Below, piece by piece: positions 23,324 to 32,011 of a stretch of 58,258 nucleotides of DNA; within the stretch, counting starts at the first letter, position 1, and every line of letters starts with the position of its first letter. The stretch covers positions 1 through 58,258 of the forward strand of contig DGAG01000008.1 in the NCBI GenBank assembly GCA_002382325.1, in the 5' to 3' direction. Both the position numbers and the translations under genes were made by a program. The DNA is from Epsilonproteobacteria bacterium UBA4036. GTDB lineage: Bacteria; Campylobacterota; Campylobacteria; Campylobacterales; Arcobacteraceae. The notes beneath the pieces were generated by a model. That model made no database searches. It saw nothing but the letters and a program-made list of their open reading frames with translations, and had not been told where the DNA came from.

Positions 23324-25543
23324 TTAAAGTTTTGTATATTCAAATTGAAAGGCATTGTATACAAAATCAATATGCACACTTCCTCCATTTTTTAATTGCC
23401 CAAATAAAATCTCATCGGTCAAAGGCTGTTTGATGTGTTGCGCAATGACTCGATTCAGTGGTCTTGCTCCCATAAGTTTATCGTATCCTAAACGTGCCAA
23501 CTCTTTTTTGGCTTTGGCACTGAGTGATATTTTAATATTTTTATTGCTAATTTGCCCTTCCAAATCGCTTATAAACTTTGAAACCACTTGAGCAACAACA
23601 TCTAAAGATAATGCACCAAAATTAACTGTGGCATCAAGTCTGTTTCTAAATTCAGGGGCAAAGAATTTTTTGATGGCTTTATCTTCATTGAGTTTTTCAT
23701 CTTTGGTAAAGCCCATCACATTGGCTTCACTCGCACCCAAATTGGAAGTCATAATTAAAATGACATTTTGAAAATCGGCTTTGTTGCCATTATTGTCCGT
23801 TAATTCAGCATTGTCCATGACTTGCAATAATAGACTCATCAAATCGGGATGAGCTTTTTCTATTTCATCAAGTAACAACACACAATGAGGATGCTTTCGT
23901 ATGGCTTCGGTTAATAACCCTCCCTTTTCAAATCCCACATACCCAGCAGGAGCACCAATAAGCCGTGAAATCGTATGCGCTTCCATATATTCACTCATAT
24001 CAAATCGCTCAAAGTGAATCCCTAATTGAAAAGATAACTCTTTGGCAACTTCTGTTTTTCCCACACCTGTGGGTCCAGTAAACAGAAAACTTCCAATGGG
24101 TTTTTTATCGCCGCCAAGACCTGCTTTGTTGATTTTAATGGCTTGAACAATTGTGCTGATTGCTTTATCTTGACCAAAAATACGTTTTTGCATACTTTTT
24201 TCTAAAGATTTTAAAAGAGTTAAATCTGACTTTGTGGCTGATTTAGGCGGGATATGTGCCATTTTAGCCACTGTTTGTTCCACATCTTTTGAAGAGATGG
24301 TCACTGTTTTAGGTTTTGTTTTTTTGGCTTCTATTTCAAGCTTTTTCGTAGCACCCACCTCATCAATGACGTCAATGGCACTGTCGGGTAAAAATCTGTC
24401 TTGAATAAATTTCTTACTCAGTTCTACTGCCATTTTAATCGCACTTGGTGCATATTTTACCCCATGAAACTCTTCATATTTTTCTTTTAATCCATTTAAA
24501 ATAGTAATAGTATCTTCTGATGAGGGTTCATTGACATCCACTTTGGCAAATCGGCGGCTAAGAGCTTTGTCTTTACTGAAATCATTGCGATACTCAGCAA
24601 ATGTTGTTGCTCCAATACATCGGAGTTTTCCATTGGCTAAAAGAGGTTTTAAAATATTAGAAGCATCCATAGAACTGCCACTGACACTTCCCGCTCCCAC
24701 AATGGTATGAATCTCATCAATAAATAAAATGGCATCTTTGACTTGGCTGATCTCTTTGAGCAAACTTTTAAGTTTTTTCTCAAAATCTCCTCGATATTTA
24801 GTCCCTGCTACCATTGAACCCATATCCAAAGAAAAAACTTTGGAGTGTTGTAAACTGCTGGGCACTCGCTTTTGAGCAATTTCCAAAGCCAACCCTTCAG
24901 CAATAGCTGTTTTCCCCACCCCTGGTTCTCCCACAAGTAAGGGATTGTTTTTTTTGCGTCGACTGAGAATTTCAATCACACGAGCAATTTCCATTTCTCG
25001 CCCAATGATAGGATCAATTTCTCCTTTTTTAGCCAAAGAGACCAATTCAGTAGAATTTTTGGCTAAAACATCGTTCTCTTTTTCTTCATTTTGATTATTA
25101 TTGAATGAATTTTCATCAAACTCTTTATGAGAAATCTCTTCTAAAATATCTATACGTTCAACCCCTTGCTGTTTTAACACATACGTTGCAAACGATTTTT
25201 CATTTTTTAAAATGGCAACAAACATATCTTCAACTGAAGCATTTCCTTTACCTGAAGTTTGTGTGTGTGCCACCATATGCTCAATCGTTGAAGTTAAACT
25301 CAAGGTTTCCATGGGTTCATCATTGATATCTTCAGGCAGTTTAGGCGTATTTTTTTCAATATGCTCTTTGGTTTCTTGATAAATTTTTTTTCTGTCCAAT
25401 CCTAAATCATCGAACAGTGAAGTTATGATTTCATTATTGAGTAAAATTAAAAAAACATGCTCTAGGGTTAAATATTCATGTTTGCTTATTTTAGCATAGG
25501 CAACGGCTTGAGAAAATACATCTCTTAACTCTTTACTTATCAT
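23324..25543 (-). CDS. clpA: ATP-dependent Clp protease ATP-binding subunit ClpA
   Basis: The 739-residue two-ring AAA+ unfoldase feeds substrates to ClpP. It has N-terminal Clp-N repeats (residues 1-145), a first AAA+ module with Walker A GEPGVGKTAIAEG, and a second with GPTGVGKTEVAKEL. It lacks the ClpB middle coiled coil, which identifies ClpA. After the second module it has the usual C-terminal domain with GARPLNRVI. It starts one base after clpS ends, so the adaptor and unfoldase are cotranscribed. With ClpS, Aat and Bpt from this window it forms the N-degron route. clpP is not in the window. Confidence 0.95.
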   Translation of the reverse strand: MISKELRDVFSQAVAYAKISKHEYLTLEHVFLILLNNEIITSLFDDLGLDRKKIYQETKEHIEKNTPKLPEDINDEPMETLSLTSTIEHMVAHTQTSGKGNASVEDMFVAILKNEKSFATYVLKQQGVERIDILEEISHKEFDENSFNNNQNEEKENDVLAKNSTELVSLAKKGEIDPIIGREMEIARVIEILSRRKKNNPLLVGEPGVGKTAIAEGLALEIAQKRVPSSLQHSKVFSLDMGSMVAGTKYRGDFEKKLKSLLKEISQVKDAILFIDEIHTIVGAGSVSGSSMDASNILKPLLANGKLRCIGATTFAEYRNDFSKDKALSRRFAKVDVNEPSSEDTITILNGLKEKYEEFHGVKYAPSAIKMAVELSKKFIQDRFLPDSAIDVIDEVGATKKLEIEAKKTKPKTVTISSKDVEQTVAKMAHIPPKSATKSDLTLLKSLEKSMQKRIFGQDKAISTIVQAIKINKAGLGGDKKPIGSFLFTGPTGVGKTEVAKELSFQLGIHFERFDMSEYMEAHTISRLIGAPAGYVGFEKGGLLTEAIRKHPHCVLLLDEIEKAHPDLMSLLLQVMDNAELTDNNGNKADFQNVILIMTSNLGASEANVMGFTKDEKLNEDKAIKKFFAPEFRNRLDATVNFGALSLDVVAQVVSKFISDLEGQISNKNIKISLSAKAKKELARLGYDKLMGARPLNRVIAQHIKQPLTDEILFGQLKNGGSVHIDFVYNAFQFEYTKL

Positions 25544-25544
25544 T

Positions 25545-25844
25545 TTATTCTTCTTCCATAACGGCTTTTAAAGGAAATCCTTTACTTCGCGCCATATTTT
25601 TAACTTGTGCCACTTTTGTTGAGGCAATTTCATGGGTATAAATACCGCATATCTCTCTTCCATTGTTATGAATATTCAACATAATAATGGTTGCTTCATC
25701 AACTGTTTTTCGAAATACTTTGGTTAAGACATCAATAACAAAATCCATCGTCGAATAATCATCATTGAGTAAAAAAACTTTATATTTTTTAGGTTCTTCT
25801 AACTGTATATCGTCGTTTAGTTCTATTTCAAGTTCACTTGCCAC
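25545..25844 (-). CDS. clpS: ClpS adaptor
   Basis: The 99-residue adaptor binds N-terminal Leu, Phe, Tyr and Trp residues and delivers proteins to ClpA. It has an acidic flexible N-terminus, then KYKVFLLNDDYSTMDFVIDVL, which contains the conserved Asn-Asp-Asp of the N-degron pocket. MLNIHNNGREICGIYTHEIA follows, and the protein ends at KGFPLKAVMEEE. Length and order are typical. It is the first gene of the clpS-clpA operon, with a promoter at 25890-25898. Confidence 0.95.
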   Translation of the reverse strand: MASELEIELNDDIQLEEPKKYKVFLLNDDYSTMDFVIDVLTKVFRKTVDEATIIMLNIHNNGREICGIYTHEIASTKVAQVKNMARSKGFPLKAVMEEE

Positions 25845-25889
25845 TTATTAAAACCTTTTTAGATAAAATTGTGTATTAATTAAAAAATC

Positions 25890-25898
25890 ATTATACCA
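25890..25898 (-). promoter_or_regulatory. Extended -10 promoter of clpS-clpA
   Basis: The minus strand reads TGGTATAAT, an extended -10, 46 bases upstream of the clpS start; the flaG-like operon has the same TTTGGTATAAT string. No clear -35 is seen. The region is shared with the divergent bioD gene. Confidence 0.5.
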
Positions 25899-25912
25899 AA
25901 AAAGAAATTACA

Positions 25913-26536
25913 ATGAAACCAACTGCTTTGCTAAAAAATAAACAAATCCTTTTTATAACAGCAACCAACACCGATGTAGGCAAGAGCTATGCGTGTGAAC
26001 ACTTTTTAAAAAAATATTCCAAAGAGGGATTAAAAGTGGGCTATTTTAAACCCATTGAAACAGGCGTCAATCCCACGCCATTGGATGGCACGCGATTATT
26101 AAAACTTACTCAAGAACTTAATCCCAATTTTATGGTTACTCTTTTTGATGTCGTTCCCTATCAATTTGAACTGCCTGCTGCTCCTTATGTTGCTAAAAAG
26201 AAGAGTACAATCGATATTGATGTTATAGTACAAAAAATGCACCATTTACTTAATTTTTGCGATATATTAATTATTGAAGGTGCTGGAGGATTAATGGTTC
26301 CCCTTGAAAAAGAGTATTTTATGATTGATTTAATCAAAACCTTACATGCCAAAGCCTTTTTAATTGTACCAAGTCACTTAGGCAGTATAAATGATACCTT
26401 ACTTAGCATGGAAGCGTTAAAAAACAGACACATAGAGTTTGATTGGTACATTAACTTATACAAAGATAAAGAAACATTTAGCACTATTACCTTGCCTTTT
26501 TATGAAGCTTATTTTGATGAAATCAAGTACCTTTAA
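25913..26536 (+). CDS. bioD: Dethiobiotin synthetase
   Basis: The 207-residue ATP-dependent enzyme closes the ureido ring of dethiobiotin from 7,8-diaminopelargonate and CO2, the step before biotin synthase. It has a P-loop NTPase fold: Walker A variant ATNTDVGKSYACEHF, then LKVGYFKPIETG and the ILIIEGAGGLMVPL segment. It is cytosolic and slightly shorter than the E. coli enzyme. It is divergent from clpS and alone, with other bio genes not nearby. The ribosome-binding site is weak (AAAGAAA). Confidence 0.9.
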   Translation: MKPTALLKNKQILFITATNTDVGKSYACEHFLKKYSKEGLKVGYFKPIETGVNPTPLDGTRLLKLTQELNPNFMVTLFDVVPYQFELPAAPYVAKKKSTIDIDVIVQKMHHLLNFCDILIIEGAGGLMVPLEKEYFMIDLIKTLHAKAFLIVPSHLGSINDTLLSMEALKNRHIEFDWYINLYKDKETFSTITLPFYEAYFDEIKYL

Positions 26537-26541
26537 TATAA

Positions 26542-26598
26542 GTGAGTGGTGAGAAGTAAGAGGTAATGACCACTGACTTTTCACTTCTGACCACTTAC
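26542..26598. repeat. Heptamer-repeat hairpin element, copy 4
   Basis: The left arm 26542-26569 has units GTGAGTG, GTGAGAA, GTAAGAG, GTAATGA. The right arm 26571-26598 has CACTGAC, TTTTCAC, TTCTGAC, CACTTAC. The arms are partly complementary, with a one-base gap between them. The element lies between the convergent bioD and chemoreceptor genes and probably ends both transcripts. Units are more diverged (GTGAGNN type) than in copies 1-3. Confidence 0.75.
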
Positions 26599-26601
26599 AC
26601 C

Positions 26602-28485
26602 TTAACCATCCATTCGTTTGGCTTGAACACTCTCTTTTCCATCAAAATTTTTCTTATTGGCATTGTCTAAAATATTTAAAGCAATGGTATGCGTATACGT
26701 TGCTATATCTTGTGTTCCGCTGGCAATAGCCGCATTGCCTTGTGTTTGTTGGTCAAGTTGATTAACCGCATCACTGATTTGTGCGATTCCTGCTTGTTGT
26801 TCTTTGGTGGCACTTTCAACTTGTTTAATCAGTTCAAGTGTATTTTGAACATTTAAATTCAGCTTGGCATACCCCTCAATCATTTGGTCAGAAATACTCT
26901 TCCCATTATTGGCTTTGGTTGTAGCATTTTCTACAATGGTTTTAATCTCTTTAGCAGCTTCTGCACTTCTTGAAGCTAAGTTCCGCACCTCTTGAGCTAC
27001 TACGGCAAACCCTTTCCCTGCTTCTCCTGCTGTGGCGGCTTCTACTGCTGCATTGAGTGATAAAATATTCGTTTGAAAAGCAATTTGATCAATGACTGAA
27101 ATCGCTTCATTGATTAAAGTAACTTGTTCATTGATGTCATCCATGGCATTGGTTGTATTTTTTGCCATTATTTCACCTTCTTTAGAAGATGCGGTTAATT
27201 CATTGGCGTAGGTCACCATTTTAACAACATTACCGATATTGCTTTTCACATTTGAATTAATCTCTTCTAACGCAGCCGCTGTCTCTTCTAAATTCGCTGC
27301 CGCTTCATTGGTTGAATGGGTCAAAGCAGCCACTTTCTTTAAAAGCTCATTAGAACCGTTTTCCAAGGTCAAACCATTGGATTTGTTTTCAACTAAAATT
27401 TCACTGATTATTTTTGTTAAGTTGTTTAAAATATTTGGGATATACCCACTGTTTTGAGGAATTTTATAAGCAAAATTGAGTTTCTCATACTCTTTGTAGG
27501 CTTGTTCGATTTTGGCCATGTCATCACACACTTTTTGTGAAATAACCACCAACATTTGATTTAAAATAAGTTTTAAATCTTCTAAGCCTTTATTTTCTGT
27601 GGTTGCTTTAACTTCTTGTTTAAATCTTCCTTGACTGACTTGCTCAACAACTTGTTTGACCTCTTCAATCAGTTTTCTGTCGGAGTCTAAAGAGCGTTTT
27701 GTTTTGTCAATATTTTGGTTAATTACTAATGCCATTTGTGCAATTTCATCTTTGGTTGTAGCATCAAGCGGTTCAACTTCTTTGATTTCTCCATTAATAT
27801 ACTTAAAAAAGCTCAATAATCCTACTTGAAAATTGCCCAATGAAGTATTAAGAACTTTTCCTAACATTACACTTAAAAAAATTGAAACAGCAATGGTAAT
27901 AACAGTAATAATGACAAAAATAGATTGCGATTGTGTAATTAAACTCTCTGTTTGTTGTTTGTTCTTTTCAATAACACCGTAGGTTGCTTCTGTAAAATAA
28001 TCAATTAAGTCTCTCATTGCTTCATAACTTTTCAGATATTCAGAAAAATAGCTCTCTCTGGCTTGAGTTATTTGATTATTTTTCAACAAATCAATAATTT
28101 TTTGTGTGTTTTGTTCAGTGGCTTGATAATGCGTTTCAAAAGCGTTAAACTTATCTTTTTCATGAATCAAGTATGTATAAAGAATCGTTTTAAATTTTGT
28201 AAATCGTTGATTGACCTGCAAAAGATTATCTAAAACACCTTTTTTGATAACCTTTTCAATCTCTTCTTTATTATCTAATTGCATAATTTGTAATAAAGAA
28301 ACATTCGATTGATAGGAATCACGATCGGCTTCAAGTAAAAATGTGATTCCGGAAAACCCAACACCACTTAGCTCTTCAACATTGTTTTTCACTTTTTGAT
28401 TGTTATACGAAACAAGCAAACTTGAGATGACGGAGATAAGTATTATAATTACAAATGCCCCCATTGTTTTCTTTTTAATAGTCAT
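26602..28485 (-). CDS. Methyl-accepting chemotaxis protein
   Basis: The 627-residue chemoreceptor has an N-terminal membrane helix (AFVIIILISVISSLLVSY). A periplasmic helical sensor of about 155 residues with the look of a four-helix bundle follows, then a second membrane helix (SIFVIITVITIAVSIFLSVML). A long HAMP-like and coiled-coil region leads to the signalling hairpin, with the highly conserved IDQIAFQTNILSLNAAVEAA and GKGFAVVAQEVRNLA. It signals through CheA/CheW to the flagellar motor encoded further along. No C-terminal CheR-tether pentapeptide is seen. A strong AGGAGGA site lies six bases before the ATG. The ligand is unknown. Confidence 0.92.
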   Translation of the reverse strand: MTIKKKTMGAFVIIILISVISSLLVSYNNQKVKNNVEELSGVGFSGITFLLEADRDSYQSNVSLLQIMQLDNKEEIEKVIKKGVLDNLLQVNQRFTKFKTILYTYLIHEKDKFNAFETHYQATEQNTQKIIDLLKNNQITQARESYFSEYLKSYEAMRDLIDYFTEATYGVIEKNKQQTESLITQSQSIFVIITVITIAVSIFLSVMLGKVLNTSLGNFQVGLLSFFKYINGEIKEVEPLDATTKDEIAQMALVINQNIDKTKRSLDSDRKLIEEVKQVVEQVSQGRFKQEVKATTENKGLEDLKLILNQMLVVISQKVCDDMAKIEQAYKEYEKLNFAYKIPQNSGYIPNILNNLTKIISEILVENKSNGLTLENGSNELLKKVAALTHSTNEAAANLEETAAALEEINSNVKSNIGNVVKMVTYANELTASSKEGEIMAKNTTNAMDDINEQVTLINEAISVIDQIAFQTNILSLNAAVEAATAGEAGKGFAVVAQEVRNLASRSAEAAKEIKTIVENATTKANNGKSISDQMIEGYAKLNLNVQNTLELIKQVESATKEQQAGIAQISDAVNQLDQQTQGNAAIASGTQDIATYTHTIALNILDNANKKNFDGKESVQAKRMDG

Positions 28486-28560
28486 TTGTTCCTCCTACAA
28501 AACACTGATTACAAATTGTATTCCTAAAAAACTTATTACATTATTAAAATGTTACATTAG

Positions 28561-28656
28561 GTCATAAGTGAGGGGTAAGTGAGGGGTAAATAGTGAGAAG
28601 TAAGTGGAGAGTAAAACATAAAAGGTAATTACCACTTACCATTTACTAATTAATTA
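28561..28656. repeat. Heptamer-repeat element, copy 5 (diverged)
   Basis: Left part 28561-28617 holds units GTCATAA, GTGAGGG, GTAAGTG, GTAAATA, GTGAGAA, GTAAGTG and GTAAAAC, with two 4-base interruptions. Right part 28629-28656 holds TTACCAC, TTACCAT, TTACTAA, TTAATTA. The two parts are partly complementary. It lies between two co-directional minus-strand genes, and the right part supplies the stop codon and last codons of the kinase gene. Confidence 0.65.
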
Positions 28657-29870
28657 CTTTGTTCTAAAACATCCAAAACAATGGTAAATTTAGCGCCTTT
28701 ATAATCGCTTCCATCTAAGACAAAGTGAGTATTTTGTACGTTTAAACTCCCTTTCATATGCTTGACAATAATCTCTTGAACCATATAAAGTCCAATACCT
28801 ACACCTTGCGATTTGTGTTTGGTGGTAAAATAAGGGTCAAAAATTTTATCTATAATTTCTTCTGAAATACCCCCTGCATTATCCGTAATATCAATAATGG
28901 TTTTGCCTTTTTCTTTGTATAAATTAATACAAATGACTCTTTTATATTTCACATCAATGTTTGCAATAAGAGCATCTTTGGCATTATTTAAAATATTCAT
29001 CAACGCTTGGGCAAACTCATTTTTCAAACCAAAAATCGTAATATCATCCTTAAAATTGGTTACCACATCGATATGATTTGTCTTCATAGTGGTCTCTAAA
29101 AAAGCCAAATTGGATTTGATAATATCACTTAAATTGAAATCCTCAAATACATTGCTTTTTGAAAAATATTTTTGAAAATAATCAATTGTGGAAGAGAGTT
29201 TTTTTGTGGTATCCACAACATGACGCAATTCATTTTTTGCTTCATCTTGATTGAAAATATTGTACTCCAATTTCAACGCCATGCCACTGGCAATAGTTGA
29301 AATCGTACTTAAGGGTTGTCGCCACTGATGCGCTATATTTTCAAGCATTTCTCCTATGGCTGCCATTTTGGATTGTTGAAATAAAGCACTGTCTTTTTGT
29401 CTGCTTTTCAAGACCTCTTTTTCTATCTCTTTTTTAAGTTTTTCATTAAATTTTTCAAGCTTTTTGGTTTTACTTTTGATTTTTTCTTCCAAACGTAAAT
29501 TGATATCTAACAGTTCATTTTTACTCTTTTCAATATCGTGTTTATAATTGTTTAACAGCAACGCCATCTTTTTTGAAATAACAAAAGCAACCAAGGACAT
29601 AAAAATCAAAATAATAAAAGAGAGAACAACAATCTTTTCAATGGTAACTTTTTTATTGGTGGCTTTTTCTTTAATAAAAGACTCTATCTCTTTTTTAGTC
29701 AACTGAGGTTCTTCTTTGGTTAAAAGTATATGTTGCAATTGTTCTGTCTCTTCATCATACAAAGCATTAAAATCAACAATTTGAATGTATGTTGCTGCAA
29801 ATAAAATCAATGCCATAAAAAATATGGGGGTAAAAAGGATGAGTTTTGGAAGATTCTTTTCATTAAACAT
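28650..29870 (-). CDS. Membrane sensor histidine kinase
   Basis: The 406-residue kinase has two membrane helices (KLILFTPIFFMALILFAATYI and IEKIVVLSFIILIFMSLVAFV) enclosing a short periplasmic loop of about 45 residues. A long coiled coil (residues 105-160) leads to the HisKA box EMLENIAHQWRQPLSTIST (His181) and the ATPase domain with NNAKDALI, DITDNAGGI and GVGIGLYMVQEI. The H box with HQWRQPL is common in Campylobacterota kinases. No response regulator gene adjoins it. It starts two bases after the 74-residue protein gene ends and forms one operon with that gene and the MFS gene. The signal is unknown. Confidence 0.88.
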   Translation of the reverse strand: MFNEKNLPKLILFTPIFFMALILFAATYIQIVDFNALYDEETEQLQHILLTKEEPQLTKKEIESFIKEKATNKKVTIEKIVVLSFIILIFMSLVAFVISKKMALLLNNYKHDIEKSKNELLDINLRLEEKIKSKTKKLEKFNEKLKKEIEKEVLKSRQKDSALFQQSKMAAIGEMLENIAHQWRQPLSTISTIASGMALKLEYNIFNQDEAKNELRHVVDTTKKLSSTIDYFQKYFSKSNVFEDFNLSDIIKSNLAFLETTMKTNHIDVVTNFKDDITIFGLKNEFAQALMNILNNAKDALIANIDVKYKRVICINLYKEKGKTIIDITDNAGGISEEIIDKIFDPYFTTKHKSQGVGIGLYMVQEIIVKHMKGSLNVQNTHFVLDGSDYKGAKFTIVLDVLEQSN

Positions 29871-29872
29871 AA

Positions 29873-30097
29873 CTATATTTTAAACTCTTTTTCAATATTT
29901 TTAGCTTCAAGTTCACCTTTTATGGTCAGCACATTTTCACCGATAAATCCACTGTTTTTTAACTCTTTTAACCGTTTTTTACCCTCTTTAAGTGTAAAAA
30001 GGTGAGATTGTTCCAGTTTGAGTATCACATCATTTAAGGTTTCATCGTTATGTTTTTTTAAAATACCTAACAATAAAACGCGTGTTTCTATATCCAC
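29873..30097 (-). CDS. Small possible winged-helix protein
   Basis: The 74-residue basic protein has predicted helices and a terminal strand pair (EGKKRLKELKNSGFIGENVLTIKGELEA), which resembles a winged-helix fold, but no family is recognised. It overlaps the end of the MFS gene by 10 bases and is followed two bases later by the kinase gene, so it is translated in a tight operon. It could be a small DNA-binding regulator or a partner of the kinase; both are inference. Confidence 0.6.
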   Translation of the reverse strand: MDIETRVLLLGILKKHNDETLNDVILKLEQSHLFTLKEGKKRLKELKNSGFIGENVLTIKGELEAKNIEKEFKI

Positions 30098-31275
30098 GAT
30101 TGTATCCTTTTATAATACCAAGCTACTGCAAAAAAAGCAACTCCAAGTAACAGTGTTATTATATCAAGAGATATTAAACTTGCCATTAAACCAATAAATA
30201 AAGTGGTAATAACATTCGAAAGCATAAAAATCATATCATTGTACGAAATCACTCTGCCCAAATAACGTTGCTCGACATTTTCTTGAAGAAAAGCATACGT
30301 TATTGACCAAATGGTTGTCGTCGTAAAGCCTGTAAAAAACACGGCAATGAGAGCTACATAAAAATTGGATTGAAATATTCCCCATAAAATAATAGAAACA
30401 CCTTGAAAAATAAAAATATAAAACAATCTTTGTTTATTAACCCAATTGCCTATAAGCAAAGGACCTATCATCAAAGCAAAAGCACGAACGGCATTGGTAA
30501 TTCCAATAGCTAAGGGTACGGCAATCACATATTTGTACTCATTTTTAGCCAATAAAGTCACCAGTGCATCAAAAGAAGTGATTCCCACACTCGCATGCAA
30601 GATAATTAAATGTATGACCGCTTTATGATTTTTAATGTATAAAAAACCATCCACAATCATACTCAAAAATTTCTCTTTGGTGTGAATAATTTCAACTTTA
30701 AAATTAATATTAAGAAAGACAATAATAGCAACGACAAAAAACAGTACATCTAAAATAATGGCTGTTCTTACGCCATAATAATTAACAACAATACCACTAA
30801 GTGCCATTCCAACAGCAAAGGTAAACGACCAAATAATCGAGTGAACCTCATTGGCTTTTTGTAAAGCTATCCCTGAAATAAGTTTAGGTAACAAAGACAT
30901 TTCTGTAGAAAAAAACATTGAAGCACTTGCCATACGAATAAAAATTAAAATCATCAATAACCATAAATCAGATTTTTCAGTAATGGTTAAAAAAAGTAAT
31001 GTCATAAGCAATTCTGTACACAAAAGAGCAAACATTAAAGGCTTTAAACGAAATTTATCAATAATAACTCCAGAAAAAGGAGCAATAACCACTGCAGGAA
31101 TTAAATGCATGGCAGCCACTGTTGCAATGGCAAAATCTGAAGAACCAAACTCTACAAGCATAGTATAAATGGCAACATTGGAAAACCAAGCCCCAAAATA
31201 GGCAATAAGTTGTAAGAGTGAAAGTTGTGCTACAACAGGGTGTAGCTTAAAAAGTTCACGATATTTCAATAACAA
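30088..31275 (-). CDS. MFS transporter
   Basis: This 395-residue protein has about 12 membrane helices and is of the MFS_3 type (EntS/macrolide-exporter-like). The cytoplasmic loop motif between helices 2 and 3 reads PFSGVIIDKFRLKPLM. The second half carries VRAFALMIGPLLIGNWVNKQR and an equivalent of the loop after helix 10 (ENVEQRYLGRVISYNDM). It is probably an efflux pump; the substrate cannot be deduced. It starts 7 bases after the adaptor-like gene and overlaps the next gene, which suggests a four-gene unit of adaptor-like protein, transporter, small protein and kinase. Confidence 0.85.
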   Translation of the reverse strand: MLLKYRELFKLHPVVAQLSLLQLIAYFGAWFSNVAIYTMLVEFGSSDFAIATVAAMHLIPAVVIAPFSGVIIDKFRLKPLMFALLCTELLMTLLFLTITEKSDLWLLMILIFIRMASASMFFSTEMSLLPKLISGIALQKANEVHSIIWSFTFAVGMALSGIVVNYYGVRTAIILDVLFFVVAIIVFLNINFKVEIIHTKEKFLSMIVDGFLYIKNHKAVIHLIILHASVGITSFDALVTLLAKNEYKYVIAVPLAIGITNAVRAFALMIGPLLIGNWVNKQRLFYIFIFQGVSIILWGIFQSNFYVALIAVFFTGFTTTTIWSITYAFLQENVEQRYLGRVISYNDMIFMLSNVITTLFIGLMASLISLDIITLLLGVAFFAVAWYYKRIQSWI

Positions 31276-31282
31276 CCACGCC

Positions 31283-31990
31283 TTATTTAAATTCGACTTT
31301 AACTAAAGAAGAGAACATTTTAGGTTGGTCAATAATAATTTCTACTTTATACGATGAAATATTTTTTGCATCAGCAACTTGATAAATTTTGTGAATTTTT
31401 AAATTTGTTGCTTCATCATTGATATAAATTTGTTTCTCGTGTAAATCAGAAGTTTGGGCAATGGGAACAAAGAGTTCTAATTTTCCTTTGGATAAATCTT
31501 TGGCTTCATATAAAAGCGTTCCTGCATTGACATAATCACCTTTTTTCACGGCAATATTATAAATATAATGGGTTTTTTCAACCAATTTTTTATTGGCAAT
31601 ATTTTCTTTGAGTTGGGCAATTTTAATCAGTAAATCTGCTTTAGTAGATTGCAAATTAATCGATTTAAGCAGTTGGGCATCTTTGTCAAAATCAGAACGT
31701 GTGGTTACTTTTTTAAGTCGTTCATAATTGGTTTGTTCAATCTCAATCATTTTCTCAAAAAGAAGTAATTTGTTTTGAGTTTGCTGTAAATCGACTTGGT
31801 CAACAGAAGAATCCAATTCAACAATCACACTGTTTGAAGCCAATTCACCTTCGATGGCATCATTGGTATAAATCACTTCTCCGCTGGTTGCTGCTTTAAT
31901 AACATAACTTTGTATGGGCTCTATTTTGGCATAATATTCATTGGCAAACAAACTTGCCAGTAAAAAAGATAAAAGCAATAAAATCTTCAT
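31283..31990 (-). CDS. Periplasmic HlyD-like adaptor protein
   Basis: The 235-residue protein has a signal peptide (MKILLLLSFLLASLFA). Two lipoyl-like half motifs (VIKAATSGEVIYTNDAIEGEL and YNIAVKKGDYVNAGTLLYEA) flank a helical hairpin (residues about 70-145), as in membrane-fusion proteins. A short beta domain follows. It is shorter than usual adaptors and has no membrane anchor, and no TolC or RND partner is nearby. The next gene encodes an MFS pump. It begins 21 bases after flhA, so it may be transcribed from the flagellar operon. Export partnership with the MFS protein or a flagellar role are both open. Confidence 0.7.
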   Translation of the reverse strand: MKILLLLSFLLASLFANEYYAKIEPIQSYVIKAATSGEVIYTNDAIEGELASNSVIVELDSSVDQVDLQQTQNKLLLFEKMIEIEQTNYERLKKVTTRSDFDKDAQLLKSINLQSTKADLLIKIAQLKENIANKKLVEKTHYIYNIAVKKGDYVNAGTLLYEAKDLSKGKLELFVPIAQTSDLHEKQIYINDEATNLKIHKIYQVADAKNISSYKVEIIIDQPKMFSSLVKVEFK

Positions 31991-32011
31991 ATATTTCCTT
32001 TATAATTGTGT

